Part shown: piece by piece, positions 32,632-41,502 of the stretch
Numbering within the stretch: the first letter of the stretch is position 1
Layout: every line of letters starts with the position of its first letter
Assembly (NCBI RefSeq): GCF_030296015.1
Contig: NZ_AP027368.1
Coordinates: 4,598,747-4,662,746 of the forward strand
DNA: 64,000 nucleotides
Origin: Ferrimonas sp. YFM
Lineage (GTDB): Bacteria; Pseudomonadota; Gammaproteobacteria; Enterobacterales; Shewanellaceae
Reading direction: 5' to 3'
Position numbers and translations under genes: made by a program
The notes under the pieces: model-generated
The model's input: only the letters and a program-made list of their open reading frames with translations
Databases searched by the model: none
Told to the model about the DNA's origin: nothing

Positions 32632-34068
32632 TTAACCCATGCCGCCGAGACAAAGATATTTCGTCTCCAGGTACTCATCCAGTCCCTCCTGACCGCCTTC
32701 ACGACCCAGGCCTGAACTCTTGATGCCGCCAAAGGGAGCGGTGGCGCTGGAGATGATCCCCTCATTGATGCCCACCATGCCATAGTCCAGAGACTCTGCC
32801 ACTCGCATCGCCCGGGAAAGGGTGTCACTGAACAGGTAGCTGGCCAGCCCGGCCTCGGTGTGATTCGCCAGGGCAATCCCTTCCTCTTCGGTGTCGAACG
32901 GCGTCACTGTCACCACTGGACCGAAGATCTCCTGGGACCAGATTGGGTTCTGTGGCGTCACCGACTCCAGCAGAGTAGGGGAGTAGTAGCGGCTAGCCTC
33001 ACCAACCCGGCCAGCCCCCAGGGTCTTCACAGCGCCAGCCTCCAAAGCCTGGTCAACCAGAGACTCGACCCGGGCGATGGCCCGGTCACTGATTAGGGGA
33101 CCCAGATCGGCCCCAGGCAGGGAACCGGGTCCCAGAGTCAGGGATGCCATACGGGTCTTCAGCCGCCGGATGAATGGGTCATAGATGCCACGCTGAACCA
33201 GGATGCGGTTGGCACAGACGCAAGTCTGACCGCTGTTTCGGAACTTGGAGGCGATCAGCCCTTCCACCGCCGCCTCCAGGTTCGCGTCGTCAAACACCAG
33301 GAAGGGGGCGTTGCCCCCAAGCTCAAGAGACAGTCTTTGAATACCCGAGGCACTTTGAGCCATCAGGATTCGTCCCACCGCCGTCGACCCGGTGAAGGAA
33401 AGCTTGCGCACCTTAGGGTGGGTACACAGACGGTGTCCAATGGTTGCGGCATCGGTGCCGGGGACCAGGTTGATCACCCCGGGGGGCAGGCCGGCCTCCT
33501 CGGCAAGCCCGGTCAGCAGCAGGGCTGTCAGAGGCGTTTCCGCCGCAGGTTTGATCACCAGGGTGCAGCCCGCCGCCAACGCCGGCGCCACTTTGCGGGC
33601 AATCATCGCCAGGGGAAAGTTCCAGGGAGTAATGACCCCAACGACGCCCACAGGCTGTTTCAACGTCATCGGACGCCGGCCTCCGGGCAGAGTTGGGAGG
33701 GTTCGGCCATTGGCTCTCACGGCCTCTTCGGCATACCAGCGCAGGTAACTGGCGCCATAGTCCACCTCGGACAACGCTTCGGCTATGGGCTTGCCCGACT
33801 CCAGGGTGATCACTTCCGCCAGCCGTTGTCGGTTTTCTCCAACCTTGTGGTACCAGGCCAGCAGCAGATCGGCCCGCTCTTGAGCAGACAATCGCCGCCA
33901 GGACCCAAAGGCCTGGTGGGCCGCTTCAATGGCCTGTTCCACCTGCTCGAGGCTGACGTCCGCCACCTTGGCCACAATCTCTCCCGTGGCAGGATCGTCC
34001 ACCTCAAAGCTTCCCTGGTTACCCGCCAGCCACTGGCCGCCGATATACGCCTTATGCAGCTTGGTCAT
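32632..34068 (-). CDS. gabD: NAD(P)-dependent succinate-semialdehyde dehydrogenase
   Basis: Oxidises succinate semialdehyde to succinate. The start is taken as the ATG at 34068 (MTKLHKAYIGGQW), with AGGGA six bases upstream, rather than an upstream GTG at 34092 without one; this gives 478 residues, close to E. coli GabD (482). Aldehyde dehydrogenase features: TPWNFPLAMIARKVAPAL, the coenzyme loop SFTGSTAVG, the catalytic Glu in LELGGNAPF (about residue 250), and the nucleophilic Cys in GQTCVCANR (about residue 283). GabT is not adjacent, so other semialdehydes are possible substrates. Confidence 0.86.
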   Translation of the reverse strand: MTKLHKAYIGGQWLAGNQGSFEVDDPATGEIVAKVADVSLEQVEQAIEAAHQAFGSWRRLSAQERADLLLAWYHKVGENRQRLAEVITLESGKPIAEALSEVDYGASYLRWYAEEAVRANGRTLPTLPGGRRPMTLKQPVGVVGVITPWNFPLAMIARKVAPALAAGCTLVIKPAAETPLTALLLTGLAEEAGLPPGVINLVPGTDAATIGHRLCTHPKVRKLSFTGSTAVGRILMAQSASGIQRLSLELGGNAPFLVFDDANLEAAVEGLIASKFRNSGQTCVCANRILVQRGIYDPFIRRLKTRMASLTLGPGSLPGADLGPLISDRAIARVESLVDQALEAGAVKTLGAGRVGEASRYYSPTLLESVTPQNPIWSQEIFGPVVTVTPFDTEEEGIALANHTEAGLASYLFSDTLSRAMRVAESLDYGMVGINEGIISSATAPFGGIKSSGLGREGGQEGLDEYLETKYLCLGGMG

Positions 34069-34137
34069 ACCCTGTCCCTGCCATTGATTCACTCAGTCCA
34101 CGGTAGCACCTAAGCCCTGGGCAGAACAGGGTATCGA

Positions 34138-35274
34138 TCACTCCATTCCCGCAGGCGGTTCCATCATGGCGGGCACTCGTCGCGCCGCACAGACCAGCAT
34201 GTAAACAGAGGTGGCCAGAAACACCACCCCGAAATACTGCGGCAGCCCGATTGAAACAAGGCTCAGCATCTGTGCCAGCATGGGGCCCGCAACCGAGCCC
34301 AGACTGTAGCTGATCAGCATCAGTTGAGTGATGCGAACAACCTGAGCCGAGGCCCGGCCCTCACAGGCCTGATTGATGGCAAGAGGGTAGAGAACAAAGG
34401 CAGACGCCCCCAACAGCAGCACCCCCAGGCCAAACTCAAAAGCTGAGGATGCCAGCACCAGGATCACCGTGGCCATGGCCCCCACCAGGCTGAACAGAGC
34501 CATCAGCAGAGTCTTGCTGATTCGGGCAGACATCCAGCTACCCAGGGGTTGCACCGCCATCCCCCCCAGAACCACCAGGGCCATCATCACCCCGGTCAGT
34601 TCAGACACCAGCGCCTGCTGATGAAGGAAAACCGGCATCAATCCATAAAGGGGACCCAGCACCAATCCGGAGATGACACATCCCAGGATTGCGGGCATGC
34701 TGACATTTCTCAGGGCCAAGGGTGCCGAGTGGCCGTCCCCGGCAGGGACGACATTCACGGAGCGACCCAGTAAGGGCGGCACCACCGCCAGCAACATCAG
34801 CCCCATCACCACCAGCAGCGGCCAGGCTCCCCCGACCCCCAGCAGGTTGATCATCAACTGGCCCAGGGCATTCCCCCCATAAAGCGCCGCCATGTAAAGG
34901 CCCAGCCGACCGGCGCGTTGACGCTCATCCTCCACCAGCAGTAACCAGGACTCAATCACCACGAAGACACCGGCGGTGGCAACGCCCGCCAGCAGTCGCA
35001 TAGCCAACCAGACCACAGGGTGGGGCAGGGCAGACATCACCGCGACGGTAGCCGACAGCACCAGCAGTGAGATCATCAGGGCCGGGCGATGCCCGAGACG
35101 GATCACCACAGGCTCGACGAACAGGGCACCCAACAGCAATCCGCCATAGAGCGCACTGGCCAGCCAGGCCGCCATCTCCGGGGGCATAGATAGCCCGGCA
35201 ACAGACAGAGGCAAAAGACTCATCAGGTAGCCAGTTGCCACAGCAAACAAAAACAGCCCCCCAATGGGAGCCAT
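34138..35274 (-). CDS. MFS transporter, YcaD-like
   Basis: Twelve predicted membrane helices in 378 residues. I choose the ATG at 35274 (MAPIGGLFLFAVATGYLMS), with AAGGAG upstream; an upstream start at 35352 would add a 26-residue charged tail. The helix-2/3 loop motif of the major facilitator superfamily appears as EPVVIRLGHRPALM, and YVMAA/ESWLLLVEDERQRAGRLG resembles the E. coli YcaD subgroup. Substrate unknown. Monocistronic as far as can be seen. Confidence 0.82.
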   Translation of the reverse strand: MAPIGGLFLFAVATGYLMSLLPLSVAGLSMPPEMAAWLASALYGGLLLGALFVEPVVIRLGHRPALMISLLVLSATVAVMSALPHPVVWLAMRLLAGVATAGVFVVIESWLLLVEDERQRAGRLGLYMAALYGGNALGQLMINLLGVGGAWPLLVVMGLMLLAVVPPLLGRSVNVVPAGDGHSAPLALRNVSMPAILGCVISGLVLGPLYGLMPVFLHQQALVSELTGVMMALVVLGGMAVQPLGSWMSARISKTLLMALFSLVGAMATVILVLASSAFEFGLGVLLLGASAFVLYPLAINQACEGRASAQVVRITQLMLISYSLGSVAGPMLAQMLSLVSIGLPQYFGVVFLATSVYMLVCAARRVPAMMEPPAGME

Positions 35275-35431
35275 CACCCCGGACTCCTTCCGGGACAATA
35301 CAGACTCGGTCACAGCCTTCTCCAACTTCACCCTGTCGCCATAGGGACCCATTCCCGGCGATCGGCGGCATGGTGAGGCCGAGGTGAGTTGGAGTAAAAC
35401 GAAACCTTTTTATGGTCAGGACAACGGATTT

Positions 35432-36349
35432 CTATTGTGGGTTTTGCGCCAGCTTCGAACCTTGATAGGCCTGGGCGGGCACCGGGCGCAGCTGCCAGAC
35501 TAACCCCAGACGCTCCATCAGCTTCAACCCCCAGTAAGTCGGATCCAGTTCCCACCAGTAGAACCCATTTCTGGCCGCGCCTGGATACTTGTGATGATTG
35601 TTGTGCCATCCCTCTCCCAGGGTGAGCAGGGCCACCAGCCAGTTATTGCGAGACAGGTCATCGGTGTCATACCGCCGCCGGCCAAAGCGGTGGCACAGAG
35701 AGTTCACCGCCAAGGTGGCGTGAAGAAGCGCGACCGTCGACACCACAAACCCCCAAACCACCAGCTGCAGTCCGTTGGTGTTCAGTCCGGGAAAATAGGT
35801 GGCGCAAAGCTGCCCCAGCAGGAACAGAGTCCCGATCAGAGTCAAAGGCGCAACCCAATCGAACCGGTTCAGCCAACGCAATTCAGGGAAACGGCTGAAT
35901 TCGGGAATCTGTTTATAGGGGGTGGCAAAGCTGGCGTTGCAGGTGAACCACAGCATGTGACTCCACCAAAACCCCTGATTGGGGGAGTGGAGATCCCCCT
36001 CCTTGTCCGTGTGCCTGTGATGCTGGCGATGGTGACCGCTCCACCACAGCGGCCCCCTTTGAGCCGCACTGGCACCAATAAAGGCAAACAGGAACTGCAC
36101 CCATCTGTGGGTGCGAAAGCTCTTATGGGCAAAATAGCGGTGATAAAATGCGGTCAGGGCGAAGGCCCGAATCAAATACAGCGTCAGAGCCACACCAAGA
36201 GCAAAGGCCGAGGCCGGCACCCAGAACACCAGCAGAATGCTCAGGTGCAACAGGATAAAGGGCAGGCAACGCACCAGATTGAAGCGACGACTATGAGGGT
36301 CATCCAGGGGGGCAGATTCATTGTCCAGCCAGATTTTCCAGTGGCTCAT
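35432..36349 (-). CDS. membrane acyl-CoA (delta-9 type) fatty acid desaturase
   Basis: A 305-residue integral-membrane di-iron desaturase with the three histidine boxes: HRYFAH (70-75), HRQHH (107-111) and HNNHH (near 250). It introduces a cis double bond into saturated acyl-CoA (stearoyl-CoA desaturase family) using oxygen and reduced ferredoxin or cytochrome b5; no cytochrome b5 domain is fused. Hydrophobic pairs of helices flank the boxes as expected. In marine bacteria such genes support membrane fluidity in the cold. Start ATG at 36349 after AAGGAGTGACCC. Confidence 0.93.
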   Translation of the reverse strand: MSHWKIWLDNESAPLDDPHSRRFNLVRCLPFILLHLSILLVFWVPASAFALGVALTLYLIRAFALTAFYHRYFAHKSFRTHRWVQFLFAFIGASAAQRGPLWWSGHHRQHHRHTDKEGDLHSPNQGFWWSHMLWFTCNASFATPYKQIPEFSRFPELRWLNRFDWVAPLTLIGTLFLLGQLCATYFPGLNTNGLQLVVWGFVVSTVALLHATLAVNSLCHRFGRRRYDTDDLSRNNWLVALLTLGEGWHNNHHKYPGAARNGFYWWELDPTYWGLKLMERLGLVWQLRPVPAQAYQGSKLAQNPQ

Positions 36350-36490
36350 GGGTCACTCCTTAGCAGATTCAGACCTCTAGCTACGAAAGCAACTGCCTTG
36401 GCGATCACTGGCCAACAGTCAAATGAATGTTGATTTATTCAGCATCAGACCCGATGTTAGAGATTGGGTAAATGGAGAGGCCAGGGGAAG

Positions 36491-36874
36491 ATGGAAACAT
36501 CACGTCGTTACCGTACTCAGCTAGTCAGCAGTCTGCTCGGTCTGCTGCTGGTGTTGCTGTGCGCCCAGCCCCTCACCGCCAGCAAGTTGGCCAACGAACA
36601 TCAGTTCAATGCCCAGGCCGCAGAAGCCACCGCCCTGACACTGACGGCGGCCACACATCAGGCATCCAGTTTCAAGCACCCCAAACAGCAGGGAGGCAAC
36701 GAGCTGACCGGGGCAGAGGCTGTTTGGCCTCAGCCTCCCGCCATTAAGGAAGAGCTGGAAGTTACCCCTTTGCCCCAGCCATGGTTTCACCGGCGGACTT
36801 CCCCTCCTGATCGCACCGCAGGATGGCGAGAGTCCAACCTGACCTACCGGGCCAGCCTCACGTACGAAGTCTGA
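36491..36874 (+). CDS. small putative exported protein of unknown function
   Basis: 127 residues from the ATG at 36491 (METSRRY); purine-rich GAGAGG and AGGGGA precede it, and an in-frame TTG at 36464 is a weaker option. A signal peptide is visible: basic RRYRTQ, then a hydrophobic SSLLGLLLVLLCAQ, with likely cleavage after LTAS. The mature part is rich in Ala, Thr, Gln and Pro with no domain I recognise. It lies 68 bases upstream of the S41 peptidase gene on the same strand and could be co-expressed with it. Confidence 0.55.
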   Translation: METSRRYRTQLVSSLLGLLLVLLCAQPLTASKLANEHQFNAQAAEATALTLTAATHQASSFKHPKQQGGNELTGAEAVWPQPPAIKEELEVTPLPQPWFHRRTSPPDRTAGWRESNLTYRASLTYEV

Positions 36875-36942
36875 TCTCACCTGAGTATTGATGGCTGCTT
36901 CTACGCAGTCTATTCCCCTTTGAATGACTCCCAAGGTGACTT

Positions 36943-37932
36943 ATGACTTTGAATAAAAAACTCGCCCGGCTGATGTCCCGGGCACTGATACTGTTTCTGA
37001 TGCTCCTGTTCTGTCTGCCGGCCTTCGCCTCGTCGACTCAAAAGCTGTCCGCAGACGCCATCGACCCCTTGATCAGTCAAACCCTGACGGTGATGAGAGA
37101 ACACTACCTGAATCCGGACAGAGTGGATGATATAGAGAGTTTCCTGAAAGCTCGCCGCAATGCTGGCCACTATGACCAGATCGCCACACTGGACCAGTTC
37201 GCCCAGACCCTGGGGCAGGAGATACGGAGGATCACCGGAGATGCTCACGTCAGCCTCTATGTGAAACAACCACAAGTTCAGGCCAGTCACATACTCAGCC
37301 ACCCGCCGGGCAAGCTGACACACAACTATGCCTTCGAGCAGGTGAGCTACCTTGCGGGCAACATCGGCTACCTCAAGTTCAACAAGTTTCATCCCAACCC
37401 GAACGCCAAAGAGGTGGCGGATCAGGCCCTGGGGTTTCTCTCCCGGGCCGACGCGCTGATCATCGATATGAGAGACACAGTCGGAGGCTCGCCGGATCTG
37501 GCGCGCTACCTGCTGAGTCACTTCTTTAAGGAGGGCACCGAACTCTGGCGCCTCTATGGGCGGGACCTTGAGCTGCTCAATGTGGTCAACGCCGAACCTG
37601 TTCAGTTGTCCCGGTTTCAGGAGAAGGTGCCCATAGTGCTGCTGACCAGTGACGACACCGCCAGCGCCTCTGAACTCTTTGCCTCCACCATGCAGGCCGG
37701 GGGCAGGGCAATCGTCATCGGTGACACCACAGGTGGTGCTGGCTACTACGCCGGAGTCCGGGAGGTGACCGACCGTCTGGTGCTGCGACTCTCCCTGATG
37801 AAACCCGTGATCTCCGCCAACGGACTCAACTGGGAAGGCACCGGGGTCACACCGGACATCAAGGTGCCCGCCATGGATGCCCAGGACAGGGCACAACTCT
37901 GGCTGCGTACCCAGATGGCGCCTGAATCCTAA
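36943..37932 (+). CDS. S41-family (C-terminal processing/TSPc-like) peptidase
   Basis: 329 residues with a signal peptide (ILFLMLLFCLPAFAS). The peptidase domain carries the substrate-loop DMRDTVGGSPDLARYL and the serine motif TSDDTASASELFASTMQ around residue 240, where the nucleophile is expected, plus the closing NGLNWEGTGVTPDIKV typical of IRBP/TSPc-type S41 proteins. No PDZ domain is seen. Likely a periplasmic serine protease or a binding relative; the general-base lysine cannot be placed with certainty. Convergent with the Mut7-C gene, 5 bases apart. Confidence 0.85.
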   Translation: MTLNKKLARLMSRALILFLMLLFCLPAFASSTQKLSADAIDPLISQTLTVMREHYLNPDRVDDIESFLKARRNAGHYDQIATLDQFAQTLGQEIRRITGDAHVSLYVKQPQVQASHILSHPPGKLTHNYAFEQVSYLAGNIGYLKFNKFHPNPNAKEVADQALGFLSRADALIIDMRDTVGGSPDLARYLLSHFFKEGTELWRLYGRDLELLNVVNAEPVQLSRFQEKVPIVLLTSDDTASASELFASTMQAGGRAIVIGDTTGGAGYYAGVREVTDRLVLRLSLMKPVISANGLNWEGTGVTPDIKVPAMDAQDRAQLWLRTQMAPES

Positions 37933-37937
37933 CCCCT

Positions 37938-38732
37938 TCAGGGGCCAGTCTCTGGCCCCTGCGTCTTTGACAACAGCCCCAGCCGCGTCAGAGTCCGGGT
38001 CATGGCTCTGTGGTGGCTGCCACGCCAGTAGACCTGACCACAGTCGTCGCAGACAAAGAAATGCCGGTGTTCTCGCCAGGCTCCGGCGGGCACTCGATCA
38101 CGAACCTCGTCCCGGCTGATGGTGTGCAGCAACCCATTACAACGGATGCAGCGGCTGAAGAAGCTGAGCCGCCCCTCGAGAGCATAGTGATGGATCACCT
38201 CAAGCAGCTGCCGCTCCGGGTCGGTGTTGCGCACCCAATACCCGTGAATCACCGCCCCTCGGTGCAAAATCCCCTTATCCCGGGTCAGGATGCCTCGCCC
38301 ATGTTCACAGGCAAGCCGGACTATCTCCTCATCGTCAAAGTCACGGCGATAGAGGCAGTCCAGGCCGGATAATCTCATCAGTCTGGCCAGTCGCCCCAGG
38401 TTCACATCCAAGATAAAGGCGTCGGGCAAAGGCCTGGGGCGCAGAGGCGTGAATGAATCGATCTCCAATGGCTCCAGGAGAGGAAACACCTCGAGGCGCT
38501 CGCCGCCGGTAATGGGATGGTCCAGAGTCGTCGACTGGCCATCCACCAGGACCAGGTCAACCTCAGCCTGAGGCACACCGGCCCCTTCCAGCACACTCTT
38601 CAGAGAGGGCTGGCCACTGAATCTGAACTGAAAACAACGCTCCCTGGATGGGACGGGCAGGAAGTCATTCAGCTCCCGGTAACAGCGGAGGGTGAGGTGA
38701 CGCCACAGGGGCGCATGGGGATCGGACTCCAT
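37938..38732 (-). CDS. Mut7-C RNase-fold protein with N-terminal ubiquitin-like domain
   Basis: 264 residues. The N-terminus (about 20-95) matches the Mut7-C ubiquitin-like domain (LVLVDGQSTTLDHPITGGERLEVFP is its recognisable end, quoted as LVLVDGQSTTLDHP and GGERLEVFP). A PIN-fold Mut7-C domain follows: FILDVNLGRLARLMRLSGLD, DDEEIVRLA and GILTRDKGIL give its acidic residues. It ends in a zinc-ribbon-like pair, CIRCNG and CDDCGQVYWRGSHH. The family is predicted to be an RNase but is hardly studied. Start ATG at 38732. A GGGGCCAG/CTGGCCCC hairpin lies in its last codons and may end the convergent peptidase transcript. Confidence 0.85.
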   Translation of the reverse strand: MESDPHAPLWRHLTLRCYRELNDFLPVPSRERCFQFRFSGQPSLKSVLEGAGVPQAEVDLVLVDGQSTTLDHPITGGERLEVFPLLEPLEIDSFTPLRPRPLPDAFILDVNLGRLARLMRLSGLDCLYRRDFDDEEIVRLACEHGRGILTRDKGILHRGAVIHGYWVRNTDPERQLLEVIHHYALEGRLSFFSRCIRCNGLLHTISRDEVRDRVPAGAWREHRHFFVCDDCGQVYWRGSHHRAMTRTLTRLGLLSKTQGPETGP

Positions 38733-38762
38733 AGTTCAAGGATAGTCCGCGGCCAAGCCAAC

Positions 38763-38790
38763 AAAAAAGGCGCCCTTTGGGCGCCTTTTC
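38763..38790 (-). terminator. intrinsic terminator of glmS
   Basis: AAAAGGCGCCC / GGGCGCCTTTT, a long stem with T run on the minus strand, 15 bases after glmS. Confidence 0.9.
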
Positions 38791-38804
38791 TCCAACCTTA
38801 GGTC

Positions 38805-40637
38805 TTACTCTACGGTCACGGACTTGGCCAGGTTACGAGGCTGGTCCACGTCGGTACCCTTAATCAGCGCCACATAGTAGGAGAGCAGCTGCAGGGGCAG
38901 GGTGTAGATCACCGGGGCGATGAACTCATCACAATGTGGCACCGGCAGCACCTTCATGGTGTCGTCGGATTCGAACTGGGCTTCCTTGTCGGCGAAGACG
39001 TACATCAGGCCACCACGGGCACGCACCTCTTCCACGTTGGACTTGAGCTTCTCCAGCAGTTCGTTGTTGGGTGCCACCACGATCACCGGCATGTCCGCGT
39101 CGATCAGCGCCAGTGGACCGTGCTTCAGCTCACCGGATGCGTAGGCTTCGGCGTGGATGTAGGAGATCTCCTTCAGTTTCAGGGCTCCCTCCATGGCGAT
39201 GGGGTACTGATCACCACGACCCAGGAACAGGGCATGGTGCTTATCGGCGAAATCTTCCGCCAGCACCTCAATCTCTTCGTTCAGGCTCAGGGCCTGCTCC
39301 ACCTTGGTGGGCAGAGATTGCAGGCTCTGCATCAGGTTGCCCAGCTTGGTCTCATCCATGCCGTTGTGGCGGCCGATGGCACCGGTCAGCATCAACAGGG
39401 CCGCCAGCTGCACGGTGAACGCCTTGGTGGACGCCACGCCAATCTCGGCACCGGCCTTCATCATGTACGCCATGTCGGACTCACGCACCAGGGAGGAGCC
39501 GGGCACGTTACAGATGGTCAGGCTGGACTCGTAGCCCATCTCCTTGGCCAGGCGCAGGGCGGCCAGGGTGTCGGCGGTTTCACCGGACTGGGAGATGGTC
39601 ACCAGCAGGCTGTTGGGGAACACGTGGGATTTGCGGTAACGGAACTCGGAGGCGATCTCCACGTTACAGGAGACCCCGGCGTGCTGCTCCAGCCAGTAGC
39701 GGGCCACCATGCCGGCGTGGTAGCTGGTGCCACAGGCGATGATCTGCACATGCTTCACATTGGCCAGCAGCTCATCGGCGCCTTCGCCGAAGGCATCGGG
39801 GGCAACGATGCCGGCCTGGAGGCGGTTCTCCAAGGTACGCTGCAGAGCCAGAGGCTGCTCGTAGATCTCTTTCATCATGTAGTGACGGTAAGGCCCCTTG
39901 TCGCTGGCCTCGTGAGACACCTCAGATTCCTTCACCTCACGCTCAACCGGGTTGCCCTCGGCGTCGAAGATGTTCACCTCACGACGGGTCACCTCGGCCA
40001 CGTCTCCCTCCTCCAGGAAGGCAAAGCGGCGAGTCACCGGCAACAGGGCCAGTTGATCGGAAGCGATAAAGTGTTCACCCACACCATAGCCGATCACCAG
40101 GGGGCTGCCGGAGCGAGCCACCACCACCCGGGAAGGGTCACGGCGATCGGTGATAACGGTGCCATAGGCGCCTTCCAGCTGCTTCACCGTGGCCTGTACC
40201 GCCGCCAGCAGGGAGTCGTGGGACTTGAGCTCATGATGAACCAGGTGACCAATCACCTCGGTATCGGTATCAGACTCAAATACGTAGCCCAGTCCCTTGA
40301 GGCGCTCGCGCAGGGGACCGTGGTTTTCGATGATGCCGTTGTGCACCACGGCGATGTCGCCGCTGGACTGGTGAGGGTGGGCGTTACGCTCGTTGGGTTC
40401 ACCGTGGGTGGCCCAGCGAGTGTGGGCGATGCCGGTGCCGCCGCTCAGGGGCTGCTCAGCCAGGGCATTAGCCAGCTCCTGAACCTTACCCACACGACGA
40501 ATCCGGGACAGCTCGCTGCCGTCGTTGATGATCGCAATACCGGCGGAGTCGTAACCCCGGTACTCCAGGCGCTTCAGACCCTCTACCAGGATCTCCGCCA
40601 CATCACGTTGGGCTACCGCCCCTACAATGCCACACAT
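38805..40637 (-). CDS. glmS: glutamine--fructose-6-phosphate aminotransferase
   Basis: Makes glucosamine-6-phosphate from fructose-6-phosphate and glutamine, the entry step to UDP-GlcNAc. 610 residues, the standard length. The N-terminal glutaminase begins [13 protein letters not shown], with the Cys after the removed Met as nucleophile, and [18 protein letters not shown] follows. Two SIS domains bind the sugar ([35 protein letters not shown], quoted without its end). The C-terminus [13 protein letters not shown] is typical. It lies 13 bases behind a DeoR-family regulator gene and has its own terminator. Confidence 0.97.
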   Translation of the reverse strand: MCGIVGAVAQRDVAEILVEGLKRLEYRGYDSAGIAIINDGSELSRIRRVGKVQELANALAEQPLSGGTGIAHTRWATHGEPNERNAHPHQSSGDIAVVHNGIIENHGPLRERLKGLGYVFESDTDTEVIGHLVHHELKSHDSLLAAVQATVKQLEGAYGTVITDRRDPSRVVVARSGSPLVIGYGVGEHFIASDQLALLPVTRRFAFLEEGDVAEVTRREVNIFDAEGNPVEREVKESEVSHEASDKGPYRHYMMKEIYEQPLALQRTLENRLQAGIVAPDAFGEGADELLANVKHVQIIACGTSYHAGMVARYWLEQHAGVSCNVEIASEFRYRKSHVFPNSLLVTISQSGETADTLAALRLAKEMGYESSLTICNVPGSSLVRESDMAYMMKAGAEIGVASTKAFTVQLAALLMLTGAIGRHNGMDETKLGNLMQSLQSLPTKVEQALSLNEEIEVLAEDFADKHHALFLGRGDQYPIAMEGALKLKEISYIHAEAYASGELKHGPLALIDADMPVIVVAPNNELLEKLKSNVEEVRARGGLMYVFADKEAQFESDDTMKVLPVPHCDEFIAPVIYTLPLQLLSYYVALIKGTDVDQPRNLAKSVTVE

Positions 40638-40650
40638 AATCGTTTCTCCA

Positions 40651-41424
40651 TTAACTTTGGCTGGAAGCCCGGATCACCCGGACTCCATGAATCTCTATCT
40701 GAGCCGTCGCCTCATCGGACAGCTCATCGTCGGTAATCAGTACGCTCACCTTCTCCCAGGGCAGCTCCAGGTTGGGGATCTTGCGCCCCACCTTGTTGGA
40801 CTCCACCATCACCACCACTTCGCGGGCCGCCTCCGCCATCACCTTGGAGAGGCCAATCAGCTCATTGAAGGTGGTCGTTCCACGTGAAACATCGATGCCA
40901 TCGGCGCCGATAAACAGCTGGTCGAAATCGTAGGAGCGCAATACCTGCTCCGCCACCTGCCCCTGGAACGACTCGGAGTGCGGATCCCAGGTGCCGCCGG
41001 TCATCAGCAGGGTGGGCTCGTTCTCCAGTTCACGAATGGCGTTGGCGCTGTTGAGGGAGTTGGTCATCACCACCAGGCCACGCTTGCTGCCCAGTTGGGA
41101 GATCATGGCGGCGGTGGTTCGGCCGGAGTCGATGATGATCCTCTGATGGTCACCAATGAGTGCCGCCGCGGCCTGGCCAATGGCCAGCTTTCGCTTGGAA
41201 ACTTTATGGGCCGGATCGTCGCTGACGATTTCCTGGGGCACAGGCACCGCGCCGCCGTAGCGTCTGAGCAGAAGGCCACTGGCTTCCAGGGTGGCGAGAT
41301 CCTTGCGGATGGTCACTTCAGAGGTCTGAAACTCCCGGGCCAGGCTTTCCACACTGACCTCCCCCAGCTCATTGAGCAGGGTGATGATGGTATGGCGCCG
41401 TTGTTGGGTGTTACGTTTCGACAT
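40651..41424 (-). CDS. DeoR-family transcriptional regulator upstream of glmS
   Basis: 257 residues: N-terminal DeoR winged helix ([20 protein letters not shown], then [19 protein letters not shown]), then a DeoR C-terminal sugar-phosphate sensor domain ([30 protein letters not shown]). The AgaR/GlpR-like layout and the 13-base spacing to glmS suggest that it senses an amino-sugar phosphate and controls glmS, but this is inferred. Direct repeats of AAAGTTTCG in front of the gene are a plausible autoregulatory operator. The gene body contains a near-perfect parS sequence (40876-40891). Confidence 0.88.
   Translation of the reverse strand: MSKRNTQQRRHTIITLLNELGEVSVESLAREFQTSEVTIRKDLATLEASGLLLRRYGGAVPVPQEIVSDDPAHKVSKRKLAIGQAAAALIGDHQRIIIDSGRTTAAMISQLGSKRGLVVMTNSLNSANAIRELENEPTLLMTGGTWDPHSESFQGQVAEQVLRSYDFDQLFIGADGIDVSRGTTTFNELIGLSKVMAEAAREVVVMVESNKVGRKIPNLELPWEKVSVLITDDELSDEATAQIEIHGVRVIRASSQS
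40876..40891. promoter_or_regulatory. parS: candidate parS centromere site inside the DeoR gene
   Basis: CGTTCCACGTGAAACA matches the ParB site TGTTNCACGTGAAACA at every fixed position except the first base. The parAB genes lie 14-15 kb away and oriC about 18 kb away, the usual zone for parS. It could still be a chance match within coding sequence. Confidence 0.68.
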
Positions 41425-41432
41425 GACAACCT

Positions 41433-41460
41433 AAAAGTTTCGCAACGAAAGTTTCGAAGT
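41433..41460. promoter_or_regulatory. candidate DeoR-family operator upstream of the regulator gene
   Basis: Two direct copies of AAAGTTTCG (41434-41442 and 41448-41456) lie 9-32 bases before the regulator's start codon; TTTCG repeats are the common recognition unit of the AgaR/DeoR-like families. Confidence 0.5.
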
Positions 41461-41502
41461 ATAAGTTAGGTTACGAAATATGCAAGAGACCCCAATAAAA
41501 AA

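Noticed and set aside
38805..40700. glmS ribozyme/riboswitch
   Set aside because: No room or similarity: 13 bases separate glmS from the upstream regulator, and gammaproteobacteria use small RNAs instead.
38934..40736. Plus-strand frame of 600 codons opposite glmS
   Set aside because: Antisense shadow; glmS is complete with all motifs.
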